Assembly (NCBI GenBank): GCA_041389725.1
Contig: JAWKRG010000005.1
Coordinates: forward strand, 620,001 to 684,000
Direction: 5' to 3'
DNA: 64,000 nucleotides
From: Polyangiaceae bacterium
GTDB taxonomy: Bacteria > Myxococcota_A > Polyangia > Polyangiales > Polyangiaceae
The position numbers and the translations under genes were made by a program. Position 1 is the first letter of the stretch. Each line of letters opens with the position of its first letter. This document shows positions 47,566 through 57,352 of the stretch, one piece after another. Under the pieces are notes generated by a model that worked only from the letters and a program-made list of their open reading frames with translations, had not been told where the DNA came from and ran no database searches.

Positions 47566-48180
47566 ATGCAGATCACCCCGCGCGACACCGGATGGATTGA
47601 GGTCATCACCGGCTGCATGTTCAGCGGCAAGACCGAAGAGCTGATCCGTCGTCTCAATCGCGCCCGCTACGCGCGGCAAAAGGTGCTGATCTTCAAGCCG
47701 CGCATCGACAAGCGCTATGCCGAAGACAGCGTCGTCAGCCACTCCAAGCAAGAGCTGATTGCCGTGGCGATCGACGAGGCCAGCGAGATCATCGGGCATG
47801 CGCTGGATGCGGAGGTCATCGGCATCGACGAAGCGCAGTTCTTCGGCAAAGATCTGGTGCCCGTCGTCGAGCGCCTGGCAAACGCGGGCAAGCGCGTCGT
47901 CGTGGCGGGGTTGGACCAGGACTACTTGGGCCGCCCCTTCGAGCCCATGCCTCATTTGATGGCGGTCGCGGAGTACGTGACGAAGAACCTCGCCATCTGC
48001 GTTCGCTGCGGCAACCCTGCGGATCGCTCGCAGCGCCTGGTGCGGCGTGACGCCACCGTCGTCGTTGGCGGAACGGATACCTACGAGGCGCGCTGCCGGC
48101 GCTGCTTCGACCCTGGCGAGACTTCGCCCACGCAAAAGGACCTGTTCAGCCGCTCCGAGCCGCCGCCCGCTGCATCGTGA
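47566..48180 (+). CDS. tdk: Thymidine kinase
   Basis: About 204 aa type II thymidine kinase (dT to dTMP, salvage). P-loop 'ITGCMFSGKTEELIRRL', 'IGIDEAQFF' (Walker B), 'VVVAGLDQDYLGRPFEPMPH', and structural zinc site 'CVRCGNPADRSQR…' with 'ARCRRCF'. Start ATG 47566 gives the normal N-terminus; the frame is open 27 bp further up. Confidence 0.95.
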   Translation: MQITPRDTGWIEVITGCMFSGKTEELIRRLNRARYARQKVLIFKPRIDKRYAEDSVVSHSKQELIAVAIDEASEIIGHALDAEVIGIDEAQFFGKDLVPVVERLANAGKRVVVAGLDQDYLGRPFEPMPHLMAVAEYVTKNLAICVRCGNPADRSQRLVRRDATVVVGGTDTYEARCRRCFDPGETSPTQKDLFSRSEPPPAAS

Positions 48181-48211
48181 GCAGGACACCCGCGGGGCAC
48201 TGGGGTCACGT

Positions 48212-50707
48212 ATGGCAGCGCTGCTCGACAAGTTGAGGCCAATCCTCGACAAGGTTCGCGGGCCCGTGCTGGCGCTGCTGCTCTTGGGCGCGACCGCGGG
48301 GTTCGGCTTCGAGCTGAACAAGCACTACCGCATCCAACATTGGTTGTTCTGGTCGTACCTGGCCTACGCCAGCGTCGCCGTGCTCTTCAACCTGGCGTGC
48401 TTTTCCGTGGGGTTCGCCACTTCCAAGCTGCTGGTGCGCCGGGGCATGCCCATGCGCGAGCGCTTGCTCGTCGCCATGGCCCTTGGCGTTTTCGTGTTCT
48501 ACCTCGGCGCGTTCTTGGCCGGCGTGTTCCATCTCTACGGCACGGTCTACTTCGTTCTCTATCCGCTGCTGCTGCTGGGCGCGGGGGCATACCCGTTGTG
48601 GCGCCAGCGCCGTGCGCTCAAACGCTGGTTCAGACCGCCAGACACGCAGCGACGCCCCTGGTCGCATTTCGAGCGTCTCGCCTTCGCCTTCGGCATCATC
48701 GCCCTCGGCATCGTCTACGCCGGGGTCATCGTTCCCGAGAACACGGCCTACGACGCGCGCTGGTATCACATCCCCATTGCCGAGCACTACGCAGCTCGGG
48801 GCGGCATCGAGCCCTTCGTCGAAGGCTGGTTCCAGGGCACGCTGCCGCACCTATCCAGCTTCATCTACACCTGGGTGATGCTGATGCCCGTGGGCGACTT
48901 GGTCGACAAGGTCATCACCTGCGCACACATCGAGTTCTCGCTCTTTCTCTGGACCCTGTTCGGCATTCCCGTCGTGGTGCACTGGGCCCTGCCCAAGATC
49001 CGCAGTCGGGCGACCTGGCCCGCGATCTTCTTGTTTCCGGGCATTCTGCTGTACGACTCGAGCCTCAACACGACCGCGGATCACATTGCCGCCTTCTGGG
49101 CGCTGCCGGTCTTCCTTGCGGCGGTCCGCGCCTTTCGCAGTTTGGAGCCGCGACGCTGTCTCGTGCTCGCTGTGCTCATCGCGGCCGCGCTCTCCACCAA
49201 GTATCAGGCAGCGTCAGTGGTCGTCGCTCCCATCCTCGCGATCTTCCTGCGCTGGGTGTACCTGGTGGCGATTCAGCGTGGCAAAGGCTGGCACAGGCTG
49301 CTGCACGGTCCCGCCTTGGCGGCGCTTGCCATCACCGTGCTCTTCGCGCCGCATTGGCTGAAGAACCTGCTGTGGTACGGCGACCCTGCCTATCCCTGGA
49401 TGCACAAGGTCTTCCACTCCAAGATGTGGACCGAAGACACGCTGCACCGCATGGGCAGCGTGTACGAGTACCACTTGTGGCAACCCCAGGGCACCACCCT
49501 GCAGAAGCTTCGCGAGACGGTGGTCGCGCTTTGGGAGTTTTCCTTCAAGCCCCACGATTGGTGGCCCATGCACCGAGATTGGCCGGTCTTTGGCAGCTTG
49601 TTCACGCTGCTGACGGTGGCCTTGCCCTTCGCTCGCGCGCCGCGTCGTGTGTGGGCCGTCTTCGGTGCGGGGGTCGCAGCCGTCTTCACCTGGTACTGGA
49701 TGTCCCACCAGGACCGCTACCTGCAAGCGCTGCTGCCGCTCTTGGTCGTGTTCGTGGTCAGCATCATCGTCTTGGTCTGGCGCAGCGGTTGGGTCGCACG
49801 GGTGGGGCTGGTGCCCCTCGTGGCCTTGCAGGTGATTTGGGGCGGCGACATTCCCTTCTACGGACACTCTCAGTTGGGCAGGCCGCCCATCCAGCTCGCG
49901 GTGGAGCGTGTGTCTTCCGGCTTCAACGGCAAGCGGGAAACCAGAAAGGCCGCTTTCGATCCCTTGGCCAAGGTGGGCGATTACCTACCCAAAGGTTCGA
50001 AGGTCCTGATGCATGAAGAGCAGAGCCACCTCGGGCTCCAGACCATGGCCGTGGTGGACTGGCCCGAATGGCAGGGGGGCCTTTCTTACGCGCGGTTCCG
50101 TTCCCCTGCGGAGCTACACGATCGACTCGTTTCCTATGGTGTGACCCACATCGTGATGGTGGCGGGGCGCAGTCGCGACGTGGATACGCTCCCTGGCGAC
50201 GCGGTGTTCTTCGACTACGTCACGCACTTCGCAAAACGCGAGACGACGATCGGGCCCTGGACGGTGATGGCCATTGCCAGTGAACGGCCGCCCGACACGC
50301 CCTATCGCAAGATCCTGTGGCTCGGCATGGACAACATGTACACGCGCGGGCTGTACGACTTTCCCCAGATGACCATCCTGTTCACCTCGAAGGTGCCCAA
50401 GGAGCAGGTCCCGCAGACCAGCGACCCGGTCGACGTCAAAGACCTCCGCGCCGTGCAGTCGGCCATCGACCAGGCAGATGTCATCGCCATCGACCCGAAG
50501 ATCGCCACCCTTCCAACGGCGCTACTATTCAAGTTCACCATGCCCACGCGACGCACGGACGTGCAGGTGTGGATCCGACGTCGAGCCAACGCCGCCGGAC
50601 TGCTGGACAACCTGAAGACGATCCGCAATCGGCGCCCCGCGGCCCCGGGCACCAAGCCGACCATCACCGATGTACTGCCGCTCCTCCCGGGCGTACAACG
50701 CCGCTGA
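48212..50707 (+). CDS. Polytopic GT-C-type glycosyltransferase-like membrane protein
   Basis: 831 aa with about ten or more membrane helices in the first 560 residues. The loop 'VIVPENTAYDARWYHIPIAE' with 'HYAARGGIEPFVEGWFQGTL' has the Asp/Glu-containing first loop expected of PMT/ArnT-like GT-C enzymes. A soluble C-terminal domain of about 270 aa follows ('LAKVGDYLPKGSKVLMHEEQ', 'YGVTHIVMVAGRSRDVD'). Probably transfers a lipid-linked sugar to a surface acceptor. Start ATG 48212 chosen because the longer frame overlaps tdk. Confidence 0.8.
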   Translation: MAALLDKLRPILDKVRGPVLALLLLGATAGFGFELNKHYRIQHWLFWSYLAYASVAVLFNLACFSVGFATSKLLVRRGMPMRERLLVAMALGVFVFYLGAFLAGVFHLYGTVYFVLYPLLLLGAGAYPLWRQRRALKRWFRPPDTQRRPWSHFERLAFAFGIIALGIVYAGVIVPENTAYDARWYHIPIAEHYAARGGIEPFVEGWFQGTLPHLSSFIYTWVMLMPVGDLVDKVITCAHIEFSLFLWTLFGIPVVVHWALPKIRSRATWPAIFLFPGILLYDSSLNTTADHIAAFWALPVFLAAVRAFRSLEPRRCLVLAVLIAAALSTKYQAASVVVAPILAIFLRWVYLVAIQRGKGWHRLLHGPALAALAITVLFAPHWLKNLLWYGDPAYPWMHKVFHSKMWTEDTLHRMGSVYEYHLWQPQGTTLQKLRETVVALWEFSFKPHDWWPMHRDWPVFGSLFTLLTVALPFARAPRRVWAVFGAGVAAVFTWYWMSHQDRYLQALLPLLVVFVVSIIVLVWRSGWVARVGLVPLVALQVIWGGDIPFYGHSQLGRPPIQLAVERVSSGFNGKRETRKAAFDPLAKVGDYLPKGSKVLMHEEQSHLGLQTMAVVDWPEWQGGLSYARFRSPAELHDRLVSYGVTHIVMVAGRSRDVDTLPGDAVFFDYVTHFAKRETTIGPWTVMAIASERPPDTPYRKILWLGMDNMYTRGLYDFPQMTILFTSKVPKEQVPQTSDPVDVKDLRAVQSAIDQADVIAIDPKIATLPTALLFKFTMPTRRTDVQVWIRRRANAAGLLDNLKTIRNRRPAAPGTKPTITDVLPLLPGVQRR

Positions 50708-50763
50708 CCAGCCTGGGGCGAATCCTTTTGCTGTCGGCATGGCTCCAAGACAAAGCCTCGATC

Positions 50764-51336
50764 ATGCGTGCCTTCACCCTGCTCCTCCTTGCCACCGGCC
50801 TGTCGGCTTGTGACAGCAGTCCCAAACGGCTGGATCCAGTCCCTGCCGCCCTGCAACCGCGGGTGGAGGTCGCCAAGACCGCAGCCGCCGATCTGAAGAA
50901 GACCCTGAGCGGTCGCCTGCTCAGCACGGTGCAACAGAAAGGGCCAAAGGCCGGAATCGACGTTTGCGCGGATGAAGCGCGCACGATGACTCAGACCGTG
51001 GCCCAGCGCCACGGGGTGGAGATCGGACGCACCAGCGCCAAGTTGCGCAACCCCGAGAACGCAGCGCGTCCCTGGGTGGATGCGTACCTTCGCAGCGTGG
51101 CGGACAAGAAGGTCGCCGACGTGAAGCCCGCCGTCTACGACCTTGGCAAACGCATCGGTGTGGTCGAGCCCTTGGGCACGCAGGCGCTTTGCCTCAACTG
51201 TCACGGAGCCGAGAGCTCCCTGAGCGGCGAAGTAAAGGAAGCGCTGGCCGCGCGCTACCCCAAAGACACCGCCACTGGGTTCGCCGAGGGCGACGTGCGT
51301 GGCGTGCTATGGGTGGAGCTGCCAAAGGAGAATTGA
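50764..51336 (+). CDS. DUF3365-type haem-binding lipoprotein
   Basis: 190 aa. Lipoprotein signal 'FTLLLLATGLSACDSS'. DUF3365 pattern: 'AGIDVCADEARTMTQTVAQR', 'RTSAKLRNPENAARPWVDAY', and a c-type haem motif CxxCH as 'ALCLNCHGAES' near the C-terminus. Members sense redox state or ligand through haem, free or as part of regulators. Strong AAGGAG motif at its end serves the next small ORF. Confidence 0.82.
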   Translation: MRAFTLLLLATGLSACDSSPKRLDPVPAALQPRVEVAKTAAADLKKTLSGRLLSTVQQKGPKAGIDVCADEARTMTQTVAQRHGVEIGRTSAKLRNPENAARPWVDAYLRSVADKKVADVKPAVYDLGKRIGVVEPLGTQALCLNCHGAESSLSGEVKEALAARYPKDTATGFAEGDVRGVLWVELPKEN

Positions 51337-51426
51337 GTGGACGGTTCCCTGGGATTCATTGTCATCCTCGCGGTGTGGGTCGTGCTCCAAGTGTGGCTCT
51401 TCCCACGCTTGGGCGTCTCTACGTGA
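51337..51426 (+). CDS. Small single-pass membrane protein (29 aa)
   Basis: GTG directly after the DUF3365 stop (TGA GTG), with AAGGAG six bases upstream. The translated product is a charged-free helix: start DGSLGFIVILAVWVVLQVWL, ending FPRLGVST and stop. One membrane helix fills almost the whole protein. Overlap-style coupling suggests it is made together with the haem lipoprotein. No known family. Confidence 0.6.
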   Translation: MDGSLGFIVILAVWVVLQVWLFPRLGVST

Positions 51427-51574
51427 GCGGTCCCTGCGCCGCGTCGGTCGACGCGGTCCGAATCCGACTCCGAAGAAGACGAACAGCAGCGCGGCTGTCG
51501 CTAGCGACGTGGCGTGGCCGCTGCTGGGGCATCCCACGCCGGGGCCGTCCTTCGCCCGCGCGCGTCGAAGCGCG

Positions 51575-54500
51575 TCAGTCCCGCTCCAACGCCGTCAGCT
51601 CGTCCAGGGTCTTCGACAGCGCCACGAGTCCATTCGCGAAGGGCTCGCTCTCCAAGCGCTTGCGAGTGAGGCGCCCGTCCGGTGATAGCTTGAAGGGCGA
51701 CTTCTTTTTCGCCACTTCCAGGCCCACTTTGCCGGGATCCAAGGGCGTGTCATCACGCAAGTGCAGAGTCACGCCCTGCGCCGTGGCCTCGCAGCCAAGC
51801 ACGCGAAGGCGGCGCAACTCCGTCTTCAGTCGCATCAGCTCGAACAAGTTCTTGGCTTCGCGCGGCGGCGGACCGAAACGGTCTTCCAGCTCCGCGGCGG
51901 TTTCCGCCACCGCGGCCTCGTCGGCCGCGCTCGAGAGCCGCTTGTAGAAGCTGAGGCGCAAGCCGACGTCCGACACGTAGTCGTCGGGAATGAGGCCGTC
52001 CACATCGAAGGACAGCTCCGGCTCGACCTCGTGCACGACGACCTCACCTCGGAGCTCGTGGGTCGCTTCCTCCAGCATTTGACAGAACAAGTCGAAGCCC
52101 ACGCTGGCGACGAACCCACTCTGCTCCGCACCGAGCAGATCCCCGGCGCCACGCAGCTCCATGTCCAGCGTCGCGATCTGGAATCCCGCACCCAGGTCCG
52201 TGTGGCGCTCGAGGGACTCGAGGCGACTGCGCGCGTCGTCGGTCACCTGGTCCGGCGCCGGCACCAACAGATAACAGTAAGCGCGCTCGCTGGAGCGACC
52301 GACTCGCCCGCGCAGTTGATAGAGTTGGGACAGCCCGAACAAGTCGGCGCGATCGATCAGCATCGTGTTGGCGCGTGGAATATCCAGCCCGCTCTCGATG
52401 ATGGCGGTCGAAGCCAGGACGTCGAAGCGTCCCGCCACGAAGTCGAGCATGGTCTTCTCCAGGGCGCTTTCGCTCATCTGGCCGTGACCGACGACGACCC
52501 TGGCCTCTGGCACGAGCGCCTTGATGCGCTCGGCTCGCTCGTACAGGCCCTCGATGCGGTTGTAGACGAAGAAGACCTGTCCGCCCCTCGACAGCTCTCG
52601 CAGAATGGCGTCGCGCACGATCTCGTCGTCCCAGCGCGAGGTGAGGGTGCGAATCGATCGGCGGTCGACAGGAGGCGTCGTGATCAGGGACATGTCGCGC
52701 AAGCCGCCGATGGCCAACTGCAGGGTGCGCGGGATGGGCGTCGCCGTGAGGGTCAAGACGTCCACGGAGGCGCGGAGTTGCTTGATGCGTTCCTTGTGGG
52801 TGACGCCGAAGCGCTGCTCTTCGTCCACGATCAGCAGGCCCAGGTTTGCGAAGTGCACGTCCTTGCTGAGTACTCGGTGGGTTCCGATCAGGATGTCCAC
52901 CGTGCCATCACGCAGCGTGCGAATCGTTTCCGTTTGCTGCTTCTTGTTCACGAAACGCGACAGCATCCGCACTTCGATTGGATAGCCCGCAAGGCGACTG
53001 GAAAAGGTGTTGAAGTGCTGCTGGGCCAACACGGTGGTCGGGCACAGCAGCGCCACTTGGCGTCCGGCCATGGCCACACGAAACGCCGCGCGCAGGGCGA
53101 CTTCCGTCTTGCCGAAACCGACGTCGCCGCAGACAAGGCGGTCCATGACGCGCTCTTGCTCCAGGTCTTTCAGCACTTCGGCGATCGCGGCGGCTTGGTC
53201 GCGAGTTTCTTCGTAGGGAAAGGTCGCTTCGAAGGCGAAGTAGTCGTCGTCCGCAGCCTCCAGGGGGTACTTGGTGAGGGCGTTGCGCTCCGCGTAGAGC
53301 TTGAGCAGCTCGTCCGCCATTTGGCGCACGCGCTTCTGCACCTTCGCCTTGGTCTTGGCGAAAGACTGCCCGCCCAGGCGGTCCACCTTGGGCGCGCCCT
53401 CACCGCCGGAGTACTTCTGCACCTGGTTCATGCGGTACACCGGCAAAAACAGCTTTCCGCCGCTGTACTCCACGACGAGCAGCTCCACGCTCACGCCGCC
53501 GATGTCCTTCTTCTGCAGGCCCAGGTAGCGCCCGATGCCGTGCTCCACGTGAACGACGTAGTCGCCCACGGCAAGCGCCCGCAGATCTTCCAGGGCCGCG
53601 CGGGCGCTCTTGGCCTTCTCGACACGTCGGTGCGTGCGTCGGCCGAAGATCTCTTCCTCGGTGAGCAGCACCAGTCGCTCCGTGGGCGCAATCACGCCCC
53701 GGGCCAGCTTGGACGTCACGACCTGCACGTCGCCCTCGCTCAGGGCAGAGCGGTGCTCGAGCAGCGCGCGCAGTCGTTCGCTCTGCGTCTCGGTGCGCGC
53801 CGTCAACACCACGAATAGGCCAGCGTCGTGCCACACGCGCAGGCGGCGCAACACGCCGTCGAGCAATCCCGACTTCTTTTGATTCGGCGCCACGCTGCTC
53901 GCGCGCGGATCTGGATGCGCGCGCGTCAGCACGCTGGGTGCGTCCTCGGTCGTCAGTTGCCAGGCATCGAGGCTGTCGGGGCGCGGGCTGCCCAGAACGC
54001 CGGAGCGGTGGGCAAGAACGACTTTGAGATCCGCAGCGGCCCGGGCCACCGCCGCTTCGTCCACGTAGAGCGCGTCGAAGTCGAAGCGCGGCTTGTCGCG
54101 CTCCAGCGCTGCAGCGGCCTGCGCCTGGGTCAGCTCCTCGCGCAGATTCTCGACGACGCGCTCGGGATCTTCGACGACGAACACCGTGTCCGCCGGCAGA
54201 AGCTGCCACAGCGGCTGCAGCTCGTAGTAGGCGGGCAGATACGCTTCCGCGCCGAAGAACACCCGCGCTTCCGCGACCTGTTCGATCAGCGTGCGCGCCT
54301 TGCTGCTGGGATAGTTCTCCGCGTCGCACAGCTCGCGCAAGACCGTGCGCGCGCGAAGCTCCACTTCATCCGAGAGAATCGCCTCGCGACAAGGAGGCAG
54401 CCACACTCGCGGCACGTCGTCCTTGGAGCGCTGGTCCTCCGGGTCGAAGTGCTTCAGTGAAATGATCAAGTCGCCGTAGAGCTCGGCGCGCGCCGGCAAG

Positions 54501-55147
54501 TGTCCCTGCGGCGACCACACATCCAGCACGCCGCCACGAATGGCGAAGCTGCCGGGGTCTTCCACCACGGGAGTGCGCAGGTATCCGGCTCGAGTCAGCC
54601 GCTCCGCCAACTGCGTGACGTCCACCTCCGTCTCGTTCTCGAGCTCCACGCACGCCTCTGCCAGCACCTGACGAGGAACGGTCTTGCGCAACAGAGAGCT
54701 GGGCGTGACGACTGCGAAGCGAAAGGCGCGCTCGGCCGCGATGTGCGCCAGGGAGCCCACGCGTTCGATCGTCAGCTTGCGGTCCGAGTGCACTTCGGCC
54801 CAGGGCAGTGACTCGGCCGTCGGAATGCGGAGCACCCGGGTGTCACCGTCGACCTCGCGAGCGAGGTTGGTTCCTGGGAGCGTCAGCGACGCAACGGCTT
54901 CCAGGTCGTCCGCCGCGAGGCGCATGCCGTCGGCGTCCGCCGCCACCACCACGACGTGGCCAGCACCCTGCAATACCAGGTTGCGAGCGAGCAGCGCGGC
55001 GCTGCAGCCTTCGGCGTGCACGACGGCGTGGGGCCCCGGCGAGCCCAGGGCCCGAGCCGCCAGCTCCGCGAAGGGCAGCGTCGGCCGATCTTCGGGCACC
55101 GCCGGAACCAGGGAAGCGTCGTCCCAGCCTGCTATCGCTTCGTTCAT
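51575..55147 (-). CDS. mfd: Transcription-repair coupling factor Mfd
   Basis: 1190 aa. It frees RNA polymerase stalled at DNA damage and recruits UvrA. N-terminal UvrB-like region (1 to about 440), RNAP-interaction/CarD-like domain at about 520-590 ('YVVHVEHGIGRYLGLQKKDI', 'ELLVVEYSGGKLFLPVYRMN'), RecG-like translocase with Walker A 'GDVGFGKTE' (about 672), 'DEEQRFGV' (about 774) and motif VI 'QLRGRVGRSSERAYCYLL', then the C-terminal TRCF domain ('DVDGLIPDDYVSDVGLRLSF'). Complete. Confidence 0.97.
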   Translation of the reverse strand: MNEAIAGWDDASLVPAVPEDRPTLPFAELAARALGSPGPHAVVHAEGCSAALLARNLVLQGAGHVVVVAADADGMRLAADDLEAVASLTLPGTNLAREVDGDTRVLRIPTAESLPWAEVHSDRKLTIERVGSLAHIAAERAFRFAVVTPSSLLRKTVPRQVLAEACVELENETEVDVTQLAERLTRAGYLRTPVVEDPGSFAIRGGVLDVWSPQGHLPARAELYGDLIISLKHFDPEDQRSKDDVPRVWLPPCREAILSDEVELRARTVLRELCDAENYPSSKARTLIEQVAEARVFFGAEAYLPAYYELQPLWQLLPADTVFVVEDPERVVENLREELTQAQAAAALERDKPRFDFDALYVDEAAVARAAADLKVVLAHRSGVLGSPRPDSLDAWQLTTEDAPSVLTRAHPDPRASSVAPNQKKSGLLDGVLRRLRVWHDAGLFVVLTARTETQSERLRALLEHRSALSEGDVQVVTSKLARGVIAPTERLVLLTEEEIFGRRTHRRVEKAKSARAALEDLRALAVGDYVVHVEHGIGRYLGLQKKDIGGVSVELLVVEYSGGKLFLPVYRMNQVQKYSGGEGAPKVDRLGGQSFAKTKAKVQKRVRQMADELLKLYAERNALTKYPLEAADDDYFAFEATFPYEETRDQAAAIAEVLKDLEQERVMDRLVCGDVGFGKTEVALRAAFRVAMAGRQVALLCPTTVLAQQHFNTFSSRLAGYPIEVRMLSRFVNKKQQTETIRTLRDGTVDILIGTHRVLSKDVHFANLGLLIVDEEQRFGVTHKERIKQLRASVDVLTLTATPIPRTLQLAIGGLRDMSLITTPPVDRRSIRTLTSRWDDEIVRDAILRELSRGGQVFFVYNRIEGLYERAERIKALVPEARVVVGHGQMSESALEKTMLDFVAGRFDVLASTAIIESGLDIPRANTMLIDRADLFGLSQLYQLRGRVGRSSERAYCYLLVPAPDQVTDDARSRLESLERHTDLGAGFQIATLDMELRGAGDLLGAEQSGFVASVGFDLFCQMLEEATHELRGEVVVHEVEPELSFDVDGLIPDDYVSDVGLRLSFYKRLSSAADEAAVAETAAELEDRFGPPPREAKNLFELMRLKTELRRLRVLGCEATAQGVTLHLRDDTPLDPGKVGLEVAKKKSPFKLSPDGRLTRKRLESEPFANGLVALSKTLDELTALERD

Positions 55148-55148
55148 C

Positions 55149-56078
55149 TCAGGGAGTGCGCTCTTCCATCACGGCCGCAAGGTGGTTGCGAGCACGCAGC
55201 CGCAGCAGCCCGGGATGTTTCGCCAAGTGCCCGCGGAACGCCTGCTCGGCCAGGTCATAGCGCCCCGCTCTGTAGAACAACACCCCGCGCGCGAACAGCC
55301 CCGGGTACTGCAAATCGACCCGTTCGGTGGCGGTGACCAACGCGATGCGAGCTTCGGCCGGCGTGTCTTTCTCGGGGTGCGCGAGCAGGAACGCGTAGTA
55401 CGCGCGCAGCTCGTTGGCCGTGGGCATGAACCGCGCTTCTTGTCGCAGACCGAGCAGCTCGGCCCAACGAATCCGGAACATCACCCGGCGCTCGTCCACG
55501 GTCTGCAACAATGTGCCATCTGGCCTCAGCCATGCGGCTGCTCGCGCCTTGTCGACGAAGCGCTCGCCCAGCTCCACGAGCTCGTCGTCTTCGTTGCCGC
55601 TTTGCTCGAAGCGGTGCAGCGCGTCCAAGAACAGCCGAGTCTGCACCGCGCGCAGCAACAGCAGCCCTTCGTCTCCGTGTTTTGCACGAAGCTCGCGCGT
55701 CATGCCACGCGCCTCGCGCAGCGTGCCGACGGCGCCATCGACGTCTTTGCGCGCCACGGCGCTGCCGTAGCGACGCACCGCTTCGCCAATGGCGCGCACT
55801 TCGAAAGAGAGCGGTGTCGCCTCTACCTGCCGCATGCGCGCATCGTCTTCCCTCGCGTGTCGCGCGAGTTCGCGCAGATCCACGTAGGGCAGCGGCAGTC
55901 GATCCGGCGGCGCCGGGCGCACGACACCGAACACGACGCCCACCAACGCAAGCCCGACCACCACCACGCCGATCTGCCAACCGTCGAGGTGCCGCGACCA
56001 GCGCGACTTCGCCTTTGGCGCGGCGATCGAGCCTGCAGAGGCTTCCTCAGCCTGTGTCTTGACTTCGCGGGTGCTCAC
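55149..56078 (-). CDS. Single-pass membrane TPR-like protein upstream of mfd
   Basis: 309 aa: a cytoplasmic N-terminus of about 33 residues, one membrane helix ('QIGVVVVGLALVGVVFGVV'), then a helical periplasmic domain with TPR-like units ('LFLDALHRFEQSGNEDDELV', 'LFYRAGRYDLAEQAFRGHLA', 'LRARNHLAAVMEERTP'). Two bases separate it from the mfd start, so they are co-transcribed. Function unknown; the link with mfd may be only positional. Confidence 0.75.
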   Translation of the reverse strand: MSTREVKTQAEEASAGSIAAPKAKSRWSRHLDGWQIGVVVVGLALVGVVFGVVRPAPPDRLPLPYVDLRELARHAREDDARMRQVEATPLSFEVRAIGEAVRRYGSAVARKDVDGAVGTLREARGMTRELRAKHGDEGLLLLRAVQTRLFLDALHRFEQSGNEDDELVELGERFVDKARAAAWLRPDGTLLQTVDERRVMFRIRWAELLGLRQEARFMPTANELRAYYAFLLAHPEKDTPAEARIALVTATERVDLQYPGLFARGVLFYRAGRYDLAEQAFRGHLAKHPGLLRLRARNHLAAVMEERTP

Positions 56079-56118
56079 GATAGCTTCGGATCTCTCCTGC
56101 CAGCGGGTTCAGAATACC

Positions 56119-56421
56119 GTGCACGAAAAGCGACAGCACCCACGCATTCCCATCCAGCTCGATGTGAGCTGCGAGTCGGCGGACGGCTCGGTCGTCACGG
56201 GGTCCGCGAGCGACATTTCCCTCGGCGGCGCCTTCATCGAGGCGGAAGAGGCGCCGGCCTTCGGGTCCAAGGTGACCATCGTGACGCGTTTGCCCGGGCT
56301 CGAGCCCGCGGCACGCCTTCCCGGCATCGTCCGCTGGAGCAAACCCGGCGGTTTCGGCGTCCAGTTTGGCCTGTTGGGCGCGCGAGAAACCCACGCCATC
56401 ACCGAGCTGATGCGGCGCTAG
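56119..56421 (+). CDS. PilZ domain protein
   Basis: About 101 aa from GTG 56119; an earlier ATG at 56059 overlaps the divergent gene's start by 20 bp, so it is less likely. RxxxR-like 'EKRQHPRIPIQLDVSC' and the second motif 'ASDISLGGAFIEAEE' (D/NxSxxG) are the c-di-GMP ligands of PilZ. Stand-alone PilZ domain with no partner domain, likely an adaptor responding to c-di-GMP. Confidence 0.85.
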   Translation: MHEKRQHPRIPIQLDVSCESADGSVVTGSASDISLGGAFIEAEEAPAFGSKVTIVTRLPGLEPAARLPGIVRWSKPGGFGVQFGLLGARETHAITELMRR

Positions 56422-56480
56422 TGCTGCGTCCCAGCGGTCGCAATCGCAGTATCGGAGCGCCAGGTAGGCGCTGAGCGCCC

Positions 56481-57323
56481 TCAGTTCCCTTGGATCTCCA
56501 CGCAGCTCCCCACGCCGTCGGGGTGAATGGCGTAGTGAACGCAGACGCCCTCATCCGCCGGGCAAGCTGGCGCGCCGCCTTCGATCGCGCGGCATAGCCG
56601 GCGACAGCGGCCTCCGGTACAGATGCTGCCCGACTTGCAGCGCGTGACGGTCGTGCACGCTTCGCCGATGCCCGCGGTGCCCTCGGGCAAGCAGGCCACG
56701 TTGCCGAGGGGGTCGACGAGCTGACACGTGCGTCCCGCTTCGGTGCACGATGCCGCGTCGAACAAGTCGCAGCCGCCAACCGGGCCACACAGATCGGCGC
56801 CAGCGTACACCGGGTCGTCGGTCGCAGCCGCGCCGGGTCGCAGCAGGTACAGCTGTTGATAGCAACTCTCACCCGAGTCGCAGGCCGACCAATCGCCCCC
56901 ACAGCACAACTTGCGGCAGGTGCCCGGCTTGACTCCACCGCCCGGCAGTACGCCGACTCCCGCGCAGAACAGCCCGAGCGCGCATTCGTTCCAAGCGCTG
57001 CAAGTCGCGCCGCGCTGCGCGCTACCCGCGGTCTGACAAGCAGGAGGCCAATCTCCGCTGGCCGGCGGAGTGGGTGAGGGCATGCAAGTCTGACCACTCG
57101 GGCAGTCTTGCGCCTGGTAGTTGCACGCTCCGCTCTGACACGCGGCTTCGCCATCCGGTGGATCCGGGATCTTGCCACCTCCGTCGAAGACGGTGCCGCC
57201 GGTACCGCTGTTGCCGCCGCTGCCCCCGTCGGAACTCTTGCCCGAACACGCCGCGGCGAAACATGCGAGCGCGAGGGTCAGCGCGGTGGCAACCGAGGCG
57301 GTCCGTTCCAGCATGATCTTCAT
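56481..57323 (-). CDS. Cys-rich lipoprotein
   Basis: 280 aa. Signal 'VATALTLALACFAAACSGKS', a Gly-rich linker ('GGSGGNSGTGGTVFDGGGK'), then many Cys in short repeats ('CQSGACNYQAQDCPSGQTC', 'CSAWNECALGLFCAGVGV', 'CKSGSICTGGRCRRLC'), like the disulphide-rich lipoproteins abundant in this group. Role unknown; probably surface exposed. Confidence 0.78.
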   Translation of the reverse strand: MKIMLERTASVATALTLALACFAAACSGKSSDGGSGGNSGTGGTVFDGGGKIPDPPDGEAACQSGACNYQAQDCPSGQTCMPSPTPPASGDWPPACQTAGSAQRGATCSAWNECALGLFCAGVGVLPGGGVKPGTCRKLCCGGDWSACDSGESCYQQLYLLRPGAAATDDPVYAGADLCGPVGGCDLFDAASCTEAGRTCQLVDPLGNVACLPEGTAGIGEACTTVTRCKSGSICTGGRCRRLCRAIEGGAPACPADEGVCVHYAIHPDGVGSCVEIQGN

Positions 57324-57352
57324 CGTAGCAGACGACGGCGTCCGCATTCATT

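Noticed and set aside
51761..53818. 685-aa plus-strand ORF opposite mfd
   Set aside because: Shadow frame of a high-GC gene. mfd on the other strand has complete domains.
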